The notes beneath the pieces are model-generated. The model was not told the origin of the DNA. It saw nothing but the letters and a program-made list of their open reading frames with translations, and searched no databases. A DNA stretch of 64,000 nucleotides. Source: Bombella saccharophila (lineage in GTDB: Bacteria; Pseudomonadota; Alphaproteobacteria; Acetobacterales; Acetobacteraceae). Below, one piece after another: positions 54,618 through 63,782 of the stretch; position 1 is the stretch's first letter; the number at the start of each line of letters is the position of its first letter. A program made the translations under genes and the position numbers. Where the stretch lies: assembly GCF_026385475.1 (NCBI RefSeq), contig NZ_JANIDW010000001.1:744001-808000 (forward strand), read 5' to 3'.

Positions 54618-55201
54618 TTACCCTTACGACATCCTTGTCCCGTCTGCTTCGTTCCTTTACGGTGCGCCCCTGTAGCGTAGCTGGTTTAGCGGCTATCGGG
54701 GCTCTTATGCTAAGCGGTTGTGAAGCTATAAGCCCACCTCCCATCCCGCGTGGTGCTTTGGTCGAAAAGATGGATTACGACCAGCTTGTTCTTAACTCCA
54801 GCACACAAAATGATGCGCTAAGCCTACTGGGCTCCCCAACGGCACATGCGACATTCAACGACAACACATGGATTTATATTTCCATGACGAAGGACCTCGT
54901 CCCGCTGGCGCATCCTGTCATTGATAAGCAGCAAGTTTTGGTCCTCAATTTCGATAATTCTGGCGTCCTGCGGAAGATGAATGTGCTGAACAAGCGTGAC
55001 GCGATCCGCGTTCACATGGCTAGCGGGGCTACACCAACACCAGGGACGCACATCTCTGTTATTCAAGAACTATTGGGCAATGTGGGGCGTTACAACCCTA
55101 TGAGCAGCATGGGCAGTACCTTCGGTGGCATGGGCAATGGCATGGGGCCGATGAGTGGCCAAGGAACAGGCAATGGAGGCGTGGGCAACTCCATGCCGTA
55201 A
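54614..55201 (+). CDS. bamE: BamE/SmpA-OmlA lipoprotein of the outer-membrane assembly complex
   Basis: Lipoprotein part of the BAM complex that inserts outer-membrane proteins, about 195 aa. The signal ends in ALMLSGCEA (lipobox LSGC). The SmpA/OmlA domain follows: MDYDQLVLNSSTQNDALSLLGSPTAHATFND (in part) and WIYISMTKD. The C-terminus is Gly/Met-rich, an uncommon tail. The ATG at 54614 fits a normal signal peptide; the frame extends to a TTG at 54581. It has its own terminator. Confidence 0.88.
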   Translation: MITLTTSLSRLLRSFTVRPCSVAGLAAIGALMLSGCEAISPPPIPRGALVEKMDYDQLVLNSSTQNDALSLLGSPTAHATFNDNTWIYISMTKDLVPLAHPVIDKQQVLVLNFDNSGVLRKMNVLNKRDAIRVHMASGATPTPGTHISVIQELLGNVGRYNPMSSMGSTFGGMGNGMGPMSGQGTGNGGVGNSMP

Positions 55202-55233
55202 CCCACCTCTCCTAACCATGATGACCATTATAC

Positions 55234-55260
55234 AGGGCGCACTTGGGGGCGCCCTTTTTA
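55234..55260 (+). terminator. Rho-independent terminator of bamE
   Basis: Seven-pair perfect stem AGGGCGC/GCGCCCT (55234-55240 with 55249-55255) followed by TTTTTA. It touches the 3' end of the convergent marR gene. Confidence 0.85.
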
Positions 55261-55743
55261 CTGAGGGGGGCTTAAACTCTCAACCGCGCGCAATACGCGG
55301 CGAAAACCATCAACGGCTGTGCCATCTACTTGTTTATAAGCCTGTGTAACAACAGACCGAATGGCCCCAAATAGCTCTTGCTCCAAATTCTTACCTTTGG
55401 GGGTCAGGAAAACAGGGCGCCGTCTTTTATCGTTATGATCCTCCCGTTGCTCTACCAAGGCTTTGCTCTTCAACTCCCCTAAAGCACGGCCTAATGATTG
55501 TTTGGTGATACCCAATTTTGTGCATAACTCACTCGGCAATAAACCCTCATGGCAACTAATCATAAATAAGATTCTATGATGAGCAGGCCCCAAACCATAT
55601 TGAGCCAACCCTTCCTCGCACGCTAATGCGAGGCAACGCCACATAATGAGCAATCCCTCAAAAGATTGCCTAATGGAATTCTCTCGCAAATAGAGATGCG
55701 CATCCATCATCGCTCGCCTCTCATCCTCCATCAGCTCTTCCAC
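55258..55743 (-). CDS. MarR family transcriptional regulator
   Basis: A 161-aa winged-helix regulator. The recognition part is LPSELCTKLGITKQSLGRALGEL (in part, about 70-92), and the wing is EDHNDKRRRPVFLTPKG (about 103-119). There is no obvious target next to it: it is convergent with bamE and divergent from rpsU. The ligand is unknown. Confidence 0.88.
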   Translation of the reverse strand: MEELMEDERRAMMDAHLYLRENSIRQSFEGLLIMWRCLALACEEGLAQYGLGPAHHRILFMISCHEGLLPSELCTKLGITKQSLGRALGELKSKALVEQREDHNDKRRRPVFLTPKGKNLEQELFGAIRSVVTQAYKQVDGTAVDGFRRVLRAVESLSPPQ

Positions 55744-55881
55744 TCCCCGCCTCTCTAACCAATGCGTTTATAGTATCTCCATAACTCACAAATAAAATCT
55801 CTCTCTTCTTTTTCCTTACCTAGAAACTATTGTCTCATCTTTTGGAGTATGATAGGCCCTTACCCACTGTAATCGGATCCC

Positions 55882-55923
55882 ATCCTTCCAGTGCATCAAG
55901 CTAACAATAGCACGCGGAAGGAT
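55882..55923 (+). promoter_or_regulatory. Structured leader of rpsU
   Basis: ATCCTTCC (55882-55889) pairs perfectly with GGAAGGAT (55916-55923), and the inner GTGC/GCAC adds four pairs after a small internal loop. It ends about 12 nt before the rpsU Shine-Dalgarno. Autoregulation by S21 or another factor is inference. Confidence 0.6.
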
Positions 55924-55951
55924 CAGAACCCCCAAAGGAGATGACGACACC

Positions 55952-56155
55952 GTGCAGGTTCTCGTTCGTGATAATAATGTAGATCAGGCTCTGAAAGCCC
56001 TTAAGAAGAAAATGCAGCGCGAAGGCGTTTTTCGTGAGATGAAGCTGCGCCGTCATTTTGAGAAGCCGTCTGAGCGGCGCGCTCGCGAGGTTGCCGAGGC
56101 CGTACGTCGTGCCCGCAAAATGGAGCGCAAGCGTCTGGAGCGCGAGGGTTTTTAA
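55952..56155 (+). CDS. rpsU: 30S ribosomal protein S21
   Basis: A 67-aa basic ribosomal protein, exactly the family start [20 protein letters not shown]. The start is GTG at 55952; AAAGGAG lies 11 nt upstream, longer than usual, and no in-frame ATG precedes it. Low initiation strength and the hairpin upstream suggest controlled translation (inference). A terminator follows. Confidence 0.95.
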   Translation: MQVLVRDNNVDQALKALKKKMQREGVFREMKLRRHFEKPSERRAREVAEAVRRARKMERKRLEREGF

Positions 56156-56187
56156 TCCCGCACAGGTCGTACCATTACGAATGAGAG

Positions 56188-56212
56188 AGCCATCCTACGG
56201 GGTGGCTTTTTT
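56188..56212 (+). terminator. Rho-independent terminator of rpsU
   Basis: GCCATCC pairs with GGGTGGC (56189-56195 with 56200-56206; one G-U) and is followed by six T. Confidence 0.85.
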
Positions 56213-56229
56213 CATATCACATAGCCAGT

Positions 56230-57648
56230 TTAACGAATCTGCCATCCTGACGGTACCTGTCGTATCTCCAAGCGATAGGCTCTTACGGGCATCCGGTTTT
56301 TATACCGTTCCACACGCCACATATCTGTTTGAGCAAAAGCGTAATGAGCATCTTCGATAAAAAGAGCCTTTTGCACACTAATCTGCGGCATCCCCTGCAA
56401 ATAAGCCCAACGCGAGTCTAACCCCATTATCTTAATGCCGTCTGGTTTTTGAAACGCCAATATAGACGCCAAAGCATAGTCACGCACAACCACGACCGAG
56501 TCCCCCCTCGCCCGCGCTTGTGTTGCCACCTCTATAGCCAGCCTCTGCCAACCTGCACTCAAACGTGCAATAGGGTCCCAATGGGCCGGTAAGGGCAATA
56601 GCCCCGTCAACGCCTGAAGATAGATTATGAAGGAGCCAACAGCTCCCATCATCACCGCCCCTTTTATACGACCACCATATCCAGCCCCCGCTAAAATCAA
56701 CGGGGGATACAACACCCAAACCCAATTCGCTTGAACACGATCCCCCATCCCATGGAGGAAAAATATCACCATCATCGGCACGCTAAGCCATAAAAGCACA
56801 CTCGCACGGGAGTGTCGGACCCTCCATAAGCCTATGCAGCATAGTCCCGCTATCCAGGGCGTTATTAAAGCGAGCTGGCCAATAAACAACTCACCTAAAA
56901 ACTGTCCTGCACGTTCTGGCTGCCACTGCAAAGCTCTCCCCCCCTGCTTTAACAGCCCTGCCCAATGATGATGGGCATTCCACCACAAGGTAGGGAGAAT
57001 CATGACACCCGCACAGCACCCTCCCAACCAAGGCCCCACCAAACGCCAAAGCCCCCCCCCGCTTAAAAGAACATATCCCACAAGCCCCACACCCCATAAA
57101 CAGGCTGTATATTTTGAATCCACCGCCAAACCGAGGCTCACCCCACATAACGCCCACCAACGCCATGCACCCCTCGACCGTAACGCGTGCGCCAAAGCCC
57201 ATAACGCCATGCTTAAAAACATGAATAATGGTACGTCTGGCGTCATGGGGATAAGCCCGATGCTCGCCATGAGCATTCCATTTAAAAGCCATACAGCACG
57301 GCTTCCCACCGCTGTTTGGGAGGGGAAAAACTGCCGAGCTGCAAAAAAGATGAAGAGATTGGCTAGGCCAAAACTCAACAGCCCCGCAAAGCGCACACCA
57401 AAAGCCGTGTCTCCCCATAGGGTGGTTCCCAAACGCACCCAAAAAGCAACCATAAAGGGGTGATCCACATACCCCCATTGTAGATGACGCGACCAGAGCC
57501 AATAATAGGCTTCATCTGGCACAAGGGGGATATGAGCCGCCCCCACAAGACGCAGCAGCACAACCACCCCAACACAAAAGGCCCCGAAAAAGACCCCATT
57601 ATGCTGGGTAGAACGCCACCACTTACAAAGAATGTGCCAAATAAACAT
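56230..57648 (-). CDS. GT39/ArnT-like membrane glycosyltransferase
   Basis: A 472-aa polytopic protein with about ten or more helices. The first periplasmic loop has VPDEAYYWLWSRHLQWGYVD (about 39-58), with the Asp-Glu pair that serves as catalytic base in ArnT/PMT enzymes using polyprenyl-phosphate sugars. The acceptor (lipid A, protein or hopanoid glycan) is not shown. It lies 8 nt after the Lrp regulator gene, so the two are probably co-transcribed. Confidence 0.85.
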   Translation of the reverse strand: MFIWHILCKWWRSTQHNGVFFGAFCVGVVVLLRLVGAAHIPLVPDEAYYWLWSRHLQWGYVDHPFMVAFWVRLGTTLWGDTAFGVRFAGLLSFGLANLFIFFAARQFFPSQTAVGSRAVWLLNGMLMASIGLIPMTPDVPLFMFLSMALWALAHALRSRGAWRWWALCGVSLGLAVDSKYTACLWGVGLVGYVLLSGGGLWRLVGPWLGGCCAGVMILPTLWWNAHHHWAGLLKQGGRALQWQPERAGQFLGELFIGQLALITPWIAGLCCIGLWRVRHSRASVLLWLSVPMMVIFFLHGMGDRVQANWVWVLYPPLILAGAGYGGRIKGAVMMGAVGSFIIYLQALTGLLPLPAHWDPIARLSAGWQRLAIEVATQARARGDSVVVVRDYALASILAFQKPDGIKIMGLDSRWAYLQGMPQISVQKALFIEDAHYAFAQTDMWRVERYKNRMPVRAYRLEIRQVPSGWQIR

Positions 57649-57656
57649 CTACCCCC

Positions 57657-58121
57657 TCACAGGGGTACACCGGCGCGTTCACAGCTTGTTCTAATAACTT
57701 GAAAGGTCTGTACGCGCACTACATGAGACACTTCTATCAAGTCTCGCGTTAAACGATTCTGATGCTCAACATCACGCGCCATGAGACGCACAAGAAAATC
57801 CTCTCCTCCACGAATCATATGGCATTCCCGGGCCTCTGGCCATTGGGCGACAAGCGCCTCAAACTCTTCTAACACAATACTTTTCTGGCTATCCAACCCC
57901 ACAAGCGCGTAAAAACTAATAGTCCACCCTAATGGGGCCGGGGCTAACGTAGCATGATAGCCCTGGATAAGCCCCATCTCCTCCAACCGCCTTACCCGCC
58001 TAAGACAAGGCGGGGCAGAAATCCCAACACGGCGGGCAAGCTCTACATTGGTGACCCTCCCATCCTGCTGTAACTCAGCTAAAATGTGACGATCAATCTC
58101 ATCAAGGTCTGCAATGCTCAT
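57657..58121 (-). CDS. Lrp/AsnC family transcriptional regulator
   Basis: A 154-aa regulator with an N-terminal helix-turn-helix (LDEIDRHILAELQQDGRVTN, then LARRVGISAPPCLRRVRRLE, about 5-45) and a C-terminal RAM/ligand domain (GGEDFLVRLMARD). It precedes the GT39 gene and is divergent from trxB, with 226 nt of regulatory space between. Confidence 0.9.
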   Translation of the reverse strand: MSIADLDEIDRHILAELQQDGRVTNVELARRVGISAPPCLRRVRRLEEMGLIQGYHATLAPAPLGWTISFYALVGLDSQKSIVLEEFEALVAQWPEARECHMIRGGEDFLVRLMARDVEHQNRLTRDLIEVSHVVRVQTFQVIRTSCERAGVPL

Positions 58122-58347
58122 AGGCGGTCCAAAAAACTACAGAAGAAGGCTATAGCACCTCATATAACCTGATCTTTTTAATGTGGAAACTCTTTACTCC
58201 TTTATGGGAAATAATATTTCACACACTTTCCTCATTATAATCATTTTTATCGACATCTTTCATATACTATATCTGTTACCTAAGAGAGCTAGGCTAATGC
58301 CATAATGGCCCTCCCTGTGAAGGCCTGCTGGTCATCTTATCTGAAAC

Positions 58348-59340
58348 ATGGAGCTTATAATGGCTGAAACACACCAGACTGATATGCTGATTGTTGGTGC
58401 TGGCCCCGCAGGATACACGGCGGCCATCTATGCAGCACGTGCCGGGATGAATCCCCTCCTCGTCACCGGTATGCAGCCTGGTGGACAGCTTACCATCACT
58501 GATGAAATTGAAAATTTCCCCGGCTTTGCAAAACCCGTCCAAGGCCCTTGGCTTATGGAGCAAATGCGCGAACAAGCTGAGCATGTCGGCACAAAGTTAC
58601 TCTATGACCTCATTACAGAAGCCTCCCTAAAGCAAGGCCCCGATGCAGAAGGATATTTCCACCTCACCGGGGATTCTGGTGACCAGTTTCGTGCTCGTAC
58701 AGTTGTCATCGCAACAGGGGCACAAGCAAAATGGCTAGGTTTAGACTCCGAAAAAACATACCAAGGGGCCGGCGTCTCCGCCTGTGCTACCTGTGATGGA
58801 TTCTTCTATCGTGGCAAAGAGGTTGCTGTCATCGGTGGTGGTAATACGGCTGTAGAGGAGGCTCTTTACCTGACCCATCATGCCTCTACCGTTCATCTCA
58901 TTCATCGTCGGGATACATTACGAGCAGAGCGCATCTTGCAAAAACGCCTGCACGCTAACCCGAAGATCAAACTCCATTGGAACCGCGAAGTAAAAGAAAT
59001 TTGCGGCAGTGGCAGCCCTGCTGTCGTCACGAGCCTCCGCTTAGCTGATACAAACCAGCCTAATGTAACAGAGACCTTAGCTGTTGATGGCGTGTTTGTC
59101 GCGATCGGTCACAGCCCCAGCATAGGCCCCTTCCGCCATGAAGTCGCGTGTGATGAAGAAGGGTACATCATCACCACACCAGGCACAGCGCGCACCTCCA
59201 TCCCAGGTATTTTCGCAGCCGGTGATATTCAAGACAAAACCTACCGCCAAGCCGTCACAGCTGCTGGTACAGGGTGCATGGCCGCGTTAGAGGCAGAGCG
59301 CTACCTTGCCGAACGGGGCATGAGTGATCCAAAACCGTGA
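58348..59340 (+). CDS. trxB: Thioredoxin reductase
   Basis: NADPH-dependent flavoenzyme that reduces thioredoxin, 330 aa. FAD motif GAGPAGYTAAIYAARAG (about 13-29), redox pair CATC (about 147-150) followed by DGFFYRGKEVAVIGGGNTAVE (in part), the NADPH-binding HRRDTLRA, and the C-terminal FAD motif GIFAAGDIQDKTYRQ. The start could also be the ATG at 58360 (MAETHQTD). Confidence 0.95.
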   Translation: MELIMAETHQTDMLIVGAGPAGYTAAIYAARAGMNPLLVTGMQPGGQLTITDEIENFPGFAKPVQGPWLMEQMREQAEHVGTKLLYDLITEASLKQGPDAEGYFHLTGDSGDQFRARTVVIATGAQAKWLGLDSEKTYQGAGVSACATCDGFFYRGKEVAVIGGGNTAVEEALYLTHHASTVHLIHRRDTLRAERILQKRLHANPKIKLHWNREVKEICGSGSPAVVTSLRLADTNQPNVTETLAVDGVFVAIGHSPSIGPFRHEVACDEEGYIITTPGTARTSIPGIFAAGDIQDKTYRQAVTAAGTGCMAALEAERYLAERGMSDPKP

Positions 59341-59530
59341 TAAAAAACAGCCTGTTGCCCTTTTTATAAAACGATACGCAAAAGAAACGCATCTGAATGC
59401 TATTCTACCCTTGACCATTCGTTTCTTTTCAGGAAGTTTTTACTAAAGAAAACACTGTGAGGTCAGGGCGTAGGGTAGTATGAGCAAATCAGGCCATGAT
59501 TATTGCGAAGGGGCGTACGGGAATCAAAAA

Positions 59531-60475
59531 ATGGATTGGGATAAACTCCGCATCTTTCACACCGTTGCTGAGGCAGGGTCCTTCACTCATGCAGGGGACC
59601 GCCTAAACCTGAGCCAATCTGCCGTTTCCCGGCAGATTTCTGCGTTGGAGGAAGTGCTCGGCGTCCCTCTCTTCCACCGTCATGCGCGTGGCTTGATCCT
59701 TACCGAACAAGGTGAAGTGCTACATCGCACAGCGCGAGAGGTTTTCTCCAAACTGGCCTTAACCCAAGCTTTTTTAAGCGAAAACCGCGAAAAAGCCGCC
59801 GGCAAAATTAAAGTTACAACGACCTCTGGCTTTGGCCTTTCTTGGCTAACCCCACGTCTGCACCGTTTTATGGAGCGGCACCCTCATGTTGAGGTTACCC
59901 TTCTGTTAGAGGACTCTGATCTAGACCTCAGCATGCGCGAAGCTGATGTCGCCATAAGGTTACACCCCCCTACACAACCGGACCTCATTCAACGCCATTT
60001 AGCAAGCTTCCATATGCCCATCTATGCTAGCAAGGAATATTTGGAGCAACATGGCACACCGACTACCCTTAAAGACCTTGCCTCCCATAACCTGATCGGT
60101 TTTGCGGGATGGCACCTCCCTTTACCGCATGTCAATTGGCTCATAGAGCGTCTTGTGCAAGATAAAATTATCCTACAACCGCGCATTCCTCTCGCTGTTA
60201 ATAATATTGCCGCTGTTGGTATGGCCATCGCCCAAGGCAACGGGATTGGTACGCTACCCTTCTACACTGCCTCGGCCCATCCAAATTTGGTCCGTATTCT
60301 CCCCGATGTCGATGGCCCCTTAGCAGAGGCCTTCTTCGTCTATCCTGAAGAATTAAAGAGCTCTAAGCGAATCTCTGTCTTTCGGGATTTCCTTTTAGAA
60401 GAACTCAATACCGCCCGCACGGGAAAGGACGTTCCCTCCCATAGTGCCGAAGCCTTTATTGCTTCGGCCGATTAA
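59531..60475 (+). CDS. LysR family transcriptional regulator
   Basis: A regulator of about 314 aa starting at MDWDKLRIFHTVAEAGS. The helix-turn-helix continues to NLSQSAVSRQISALEEVLG, and a periplasmic-binding-like effector domain follows (about 90-295). An upstream in-frame ATG at 59480 also has AGGG before it, so 17 extra residues are possible. It lies downstream of trxB on the same strand and overlaps ihfB convergently by 20 nt. The inducer is unknown. Confidence 0.9.
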   Translation: MDWDKLRIFHTVAEAGSFTHAGDRLNLSQSAVSRQISALEEVLGVPLFHRHARGLILTEQGEVLHRTAREVFSKLALTQAFLSENREKAAGKIKVTTTSGFGLSWLTPRLHRFMERHPHVEVTLLLEDSDLDLSMREADVAIRLHPPTQPDLIQRHLASFHMPIYASKEYLEQHGTPTTLKDLASHNLIGFAGWHLPLPHVNWLIERLVQDKIILQPRIPLAVNNIAAVGMAIAQGNGIGTLPFYTASAHPNLVRILPDVDGPLAEAFFVYPEELKSSKRISVFRDFLLEELNTARTGKDVPSHSAEAFIASAD

Positions 60476-60743
60476 CCCGCTCGCGTAGCTCCTTCCCTGC
60501 ACGGAAGAAAGGGACACGTTTAGCCTCGACATCAACAGACTGGCCCGTCCGAGGGTTGCGTCCCTGATGGGCCGTGTGTTGGCGTGTTCCAAAACTACCT
60601 ATCCCGCGCAACTCTGCCCTATTCCCGGCGGCTAACCCTGCCGCAATATGGCTAAAAACCCCATCGACGGCTTTACCAACTTTGTCTTTGGTCATGCCAT
60701 CCAGACGCGAAGTCAATAAAGCGACAAACTCCGAGCGCGTCAT
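60456..60743 (-). CDS. ihfB: Integration host factor beta subunit
   Basis: A 95-aa HU/IHF-family protein. The start MTRSEFVALLTSRLDGMTKD and the beta-arm part GRNPRTGQSVDVEAKRVPFF, then RAGKELRERVN, fit IhfB. It ends inside the convergent LysR gene. IhfA is at 50.9 kb, so both subunits are encoded in the window. Confidence 0.92.
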   Translation of the reverse strand: MTRSEFVALLTSRLDGMTKDKVGKAVDGVFSHIAAGLAAGNRAELRGIGSFGTRQHTAHQGRNPRTGQSVDVEAKRVPFFRAGKELRERVNRPKQ

Positions 60744-60880
60744 CCCAGCCCTCCGCCATTACCATTTCTGTAACTAAGAGTGGCAAGAGGCGGCTGGCAG
60801 CGTCAAGATAAAAACAGACCACATAGAAAAGGCCGGGAACATGCCCGGCCCTCTCCTAGATCATAGCTACGTCTCAATAA

Positions 60881-61363
60881 TTAGCCGGCATTATTCTGGC
60901 CGCGTTTATTATCCGCGGACACGCCAATATTGCGCCCTAAACCAATCGTCCTTGCCAGCTCAGAACGGCGCGCTGCGTAAGCTGGCGCAACCATCGGATA
61001 ATCTGACGGCAAGCCCCATTTCTCCCTGTATTGATCCGGCGTCATATCGTAAGTACTTTTAAGATGCCGCTTTAACATCTTTAACTTCTTCCCATCTTCT
61101 AAACAAATGATGTAATCAGGGAATACAGACTTACGAACAGGAACTGCTGGTTGCTGTTTAGGTGATACACCTATTTCTTTTACGCTCCCTCCTCTCCCCG
61201 CCAAGGCGTCGTACACTTGGCGTATCAGTCCCGGCAAACTATCAGCAGGCACATCAGAGCCCGCCAACTTAGCAACGACAATATCGGCGGTTAACTCCAA
61301 AAGCTGTTTACGGTCAGCATTGGAGGAACCCTGGCTTTCTCTAGCCGGTATATTTTCCGTCAT
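60881..61363 (-). CDS. MucR/Ros family transcriptional regulator
   Basis: An H-NS-like or zinc-finger regulator of surface polysaccharide, motility and cell-cycle genes in alphaproteobacteria, 160 aa. The core is VFPDYIICLEDGKKLKML, KRHLKSTYDMTPDQYREKWG and LPSDYPMVAPAYAARRSE (about 98-150). Of the zinc ligands of the Ros fold, Cys, Asp and one His are present but the last His is replaced. The ATG at 61363 has GAAGG 7 nt upstream; the frame extends to 61405. Confidence 0.92.
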   Translation of the reverse strand: MTENIPARESQGSSNADRKQLLELTADIVVAKLAGSDVPADSLPGLIRQVYDALAGRGGSVKEIGVSPKQQPAVPVRKSVFPDYIICLEDGKKLKMLKRHLKSTYDMTPDQYREKWGLPSDYPMVAPAYAARRSELARTIGLGRNIGVSADNKRGQNNAG

Positions 61364-61578
61364 TGAATAACCTTCTTCGCTATAAATCTTCGTGAGAGGA
61401 TTCACATAACTTTTACTATTTTTCCTCTAAACAAAAAAGAGGAAATATTCCCTCTGTCAAAAAAATTTCTCTTTTTCACCCAAATCATCACGATATCTTT
61501 TCAATTATAAGTGTTGCCCCTCGCCTAAATAGGCAAAGCAAAGTAGATTCCTATACAGAGATTGCTTTGGACCGTAAC

Positions 61579-63777
61579 ATGTTTGCTCGTTTTCTATCCA
61601 ACCTGAATTTTAAGGTTTCATCTTTTCTTCCATGGTTATTCGCCCCCTCTCTTAATGCTTTTTTCTTTGCCCTCCGCACGACTGTAGCAGCCTGCCTAGC
61701 ATTAGGGATCGCTCTTTGGTTAGAGTTGGATAGTCCCATCTGGGCACCTATGACGGTTTGGTCTGTAGCACAACTTACCCGTGGAGAAAGTCTCTCTAAA
61801 GCACGCTGGCGCATCATCGGTACATTAATCGGCGGGACAGCAGCCTTAATTTTTGTTGGTATTTACCCGCAGGCCCCTTGGGTATTTTTCCCGCTCATCG
61901 CGTTATGGATTGGCTTATGCAGTGGGCTTGCTACCTTTGTAAGCAACTTCCGCTCATATGCGCTTGTTCTCTCTGGTTATACCTGTGCCATTATTTGTAT
62001 GGATGTCGTACCAGAAACCAACAACATCTTCATGTTTGCTGTCTCGCGCGCAAGTTACATCATCCTTGGTGTTTTATGTGAGGCATTTATCGGCCTGCTT
62101 TTTGCTTTTAATCAGGACCATCTTGCCCATATCAGCGTTCGCCAAAAGCTGGAATCCGCTCTCTCTTTAGTGGGTGACACGCTTTATCACATTATCCGGC
62201 AAGATAGCGGCGCTCTCACCGAGGCACGCAAATTATTTGGCACTATCCTATCTATCAATGACCAAATCGAATTTTCCGAGCTCGAAATGGGGGCTCATGG
62301 TCATGAAGGCGACCACGCCCGTGCCGCATTAGCAGCCGTCTCCGCCCTCTTATCGCGCAGCTTCGGCATGGCAACCCGTTTGGAATTATTATCCTCTAAT
62401 CATAAAGACTTTGACACAGTCATTATGGCCTTTACGCAGTTCTTACAGCATTTTTCCAAACGCTTACCTCAAGAGGAGGAAATCGCAGAACTCCTTGCAG
62501 AACTCCAGCATCTCAGAGACCTCTGCCGCCGTTATGCAACGCCTCACCGTCGCACAACACTCCCAAGTGCCAATCCCTCCATAACGGGAGAAAACAGCTT
62601 TATCACCAACTCCGATCTTGATGAGCGCATTCTCTTTTCCTCTCTAGGGGATCTCATTGGTGATCTTGAAGAGGCCATTACCGAATATCATGCCAGTACT
62701 CATACAATTCGTGGTGATCATTTCCAATTCCAACGTCATACACACCATGATGGACGGCTTGCCTTTAATAATGGCTTTAGAGCAGCATTGGCCGTCTTAG
62801 TTACCTCCTTTATTTACGAAGTAACAGCATGGCCAAATGGCAATACACTTATAAGTATTACCGCCTTAATTTGTGGCCTTTTTGCTACGAAGGAAGACCC
62901 TGTATTAGGGACTGTCAAATTCCTAAAAGGCTTGGCTGTAGCCTGGTGTGTAGCGTGGCTGCTCTGCTTTGCCTTTATCCCGATGGTCACAACTTATGAG
63001 CCCCTTATCATTATCCTCTCTATCGCGATGATGCTCGGCGGACTCGCCCGTGCCAACCCCAAAACAGCCCCTGCGGCTGCGGCTTATAATCTCCTCATGC
63101 CCTTAATGTTGGGGATCCAAAACCATCATATTATTGATGAATCAAAGTTCTATAATACGACCTTGGCAATTATGCTCTCGGGCGTTACAGCGGTTTTGAT
63201 CTTTCGCAGCATTCTTCCCTTTAATCGCAAGGCCGAAGCCTTCCGCCTACGCCGTGCCACATTGCGCGAGCTCCGTAATCTTGCCAGCTTAAACAGCACG
63301 CCTCAAATCAGCACATGGATCGGCCATAACACGGACCGTTTCTCACGCTTGCTTCGCCACGCTACGGCCATCACTCCACTTGTAGAAGCTGGCATACAGG
63401 GGACATTAGCTACCCTTACCTTAGGGCTAAATATCATTCGCCTTCGCGGTTTGCTCAATCGTGAATATTTACCCGAAAGCGCGCGCCGGCCTATTACGCT
63501 TGTTCTCTATTACATCGAACATTCATCCCGCCGGCATGACCGCGCCGCCCGTCTGACCCGTGCGGCCATTCGCCGCCTCCGCGAGCTTGATACACAAGAC
63601 CATGAGGCCATCATTCGGCTAGAAATCACCCGCGCCTTGACCCATCTTGTCGTCATTGAATACACATTGCGTACTAATGAGAACTTTCTTGATGCGAGCG
63701 AGCCTTTCCGCGGGGAAGGTCCCATTATCACACCTCCCCCTCAACCGCCAACATTGCAAGAATTAGAAAGCACCTAA
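61579..63777 (+). CDS. FUSC family (fusaric acid resistance-like) membrane protein
   Basis: A 732-aa inner-membrane protein of the FUSC/AaeB superfamily, often an efflux partner for aromatic acids. Two hydrophobic blocks of about five to six helices (about residues 20-175 and 405-545) are each followed by a long cytoplasmic helical part. The first block starts ALRTTVAACLALGIALWLELDSPIWAPMTVW (in part). The start may be ATG 61579 or TTG 61567; neither has a strong ribosome site. No membrane-fusion protein gene is beside it. It is 5 nt before a glycosyltransferase gene, so they share a transcript. Confidence 0.87.
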   Translation: MFARFLSNLNFKVSSFLPWLFAPSLNAFFFALRTTVAACLALGIALWLELDSPIWAPMTVWSVAQLTRGESLSKARWRIIGTLIGGTAALIFVGIYPQAPWVFFPLIALWIGLCSGLATFVSNFRSYALVLSGYTCAIICMDVVPETNNIFMFAVSRASYIILGVLCEAFIGLLFAFNQDHLAHISVRQKLESALSLVGDTLYHIIRQDSGALTEARKLFGTILSINDQIEFSELEMGAHGHEGDHARAALAAVSALLSRSFGMATRLELLSSNHKDFDTVIMAFTQFLQHFSKRLPQEEEIAELLAELQHLRDLCRRYATPHRRTTLPSANPSITGENSFITNSDLDERILFSSLGDLIGDLEEAITEYHASTHTIRGDHFQFQRHTHHDGRLAFNNGFRAALAVLVTSFIYEVTAWPNGNTLISITALICGLFATKEDPVLGTVKFLKGLAVAWCVAWLLCFAFIPMVTTYEPLIIILSIAMMLGGLARANPKTAPAAAAYNLLMPLMLGIQNHHIIDESKFYNTTLAIMLSGVTAVLIFRSILPFNRKAEAFRLRRATLRELRNLASLNSTPQISTWIGHNTDRFSRLLRHATAITPLVEAGIQGTLATLTLGLNIIRLRGLLNREYLPESARRPITLVLYYIEHSSRRHDRAARLTRAAIRRLRELDTQDHEAIIRLEITRALTHLVVIEYTLRTNENFLDASEPFRGEGPIITPPPQPPTLQELEST

Positions 63778-63782
63778 CGATT

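Noticed and set aside
56891-57502. 203-codon minus-strand and 153-codon plus-strand ORFs
   Set aside because: Both overlap the GT39 membrane protein gene in other frames and look like mirrors of its hydrophobic codons.
58160-58180. ACCTGATC, as in a TPP riboswitch
   Set aside because: The CTGAGA part and the paired stems are missing, and trxB is not a thiamine gene.
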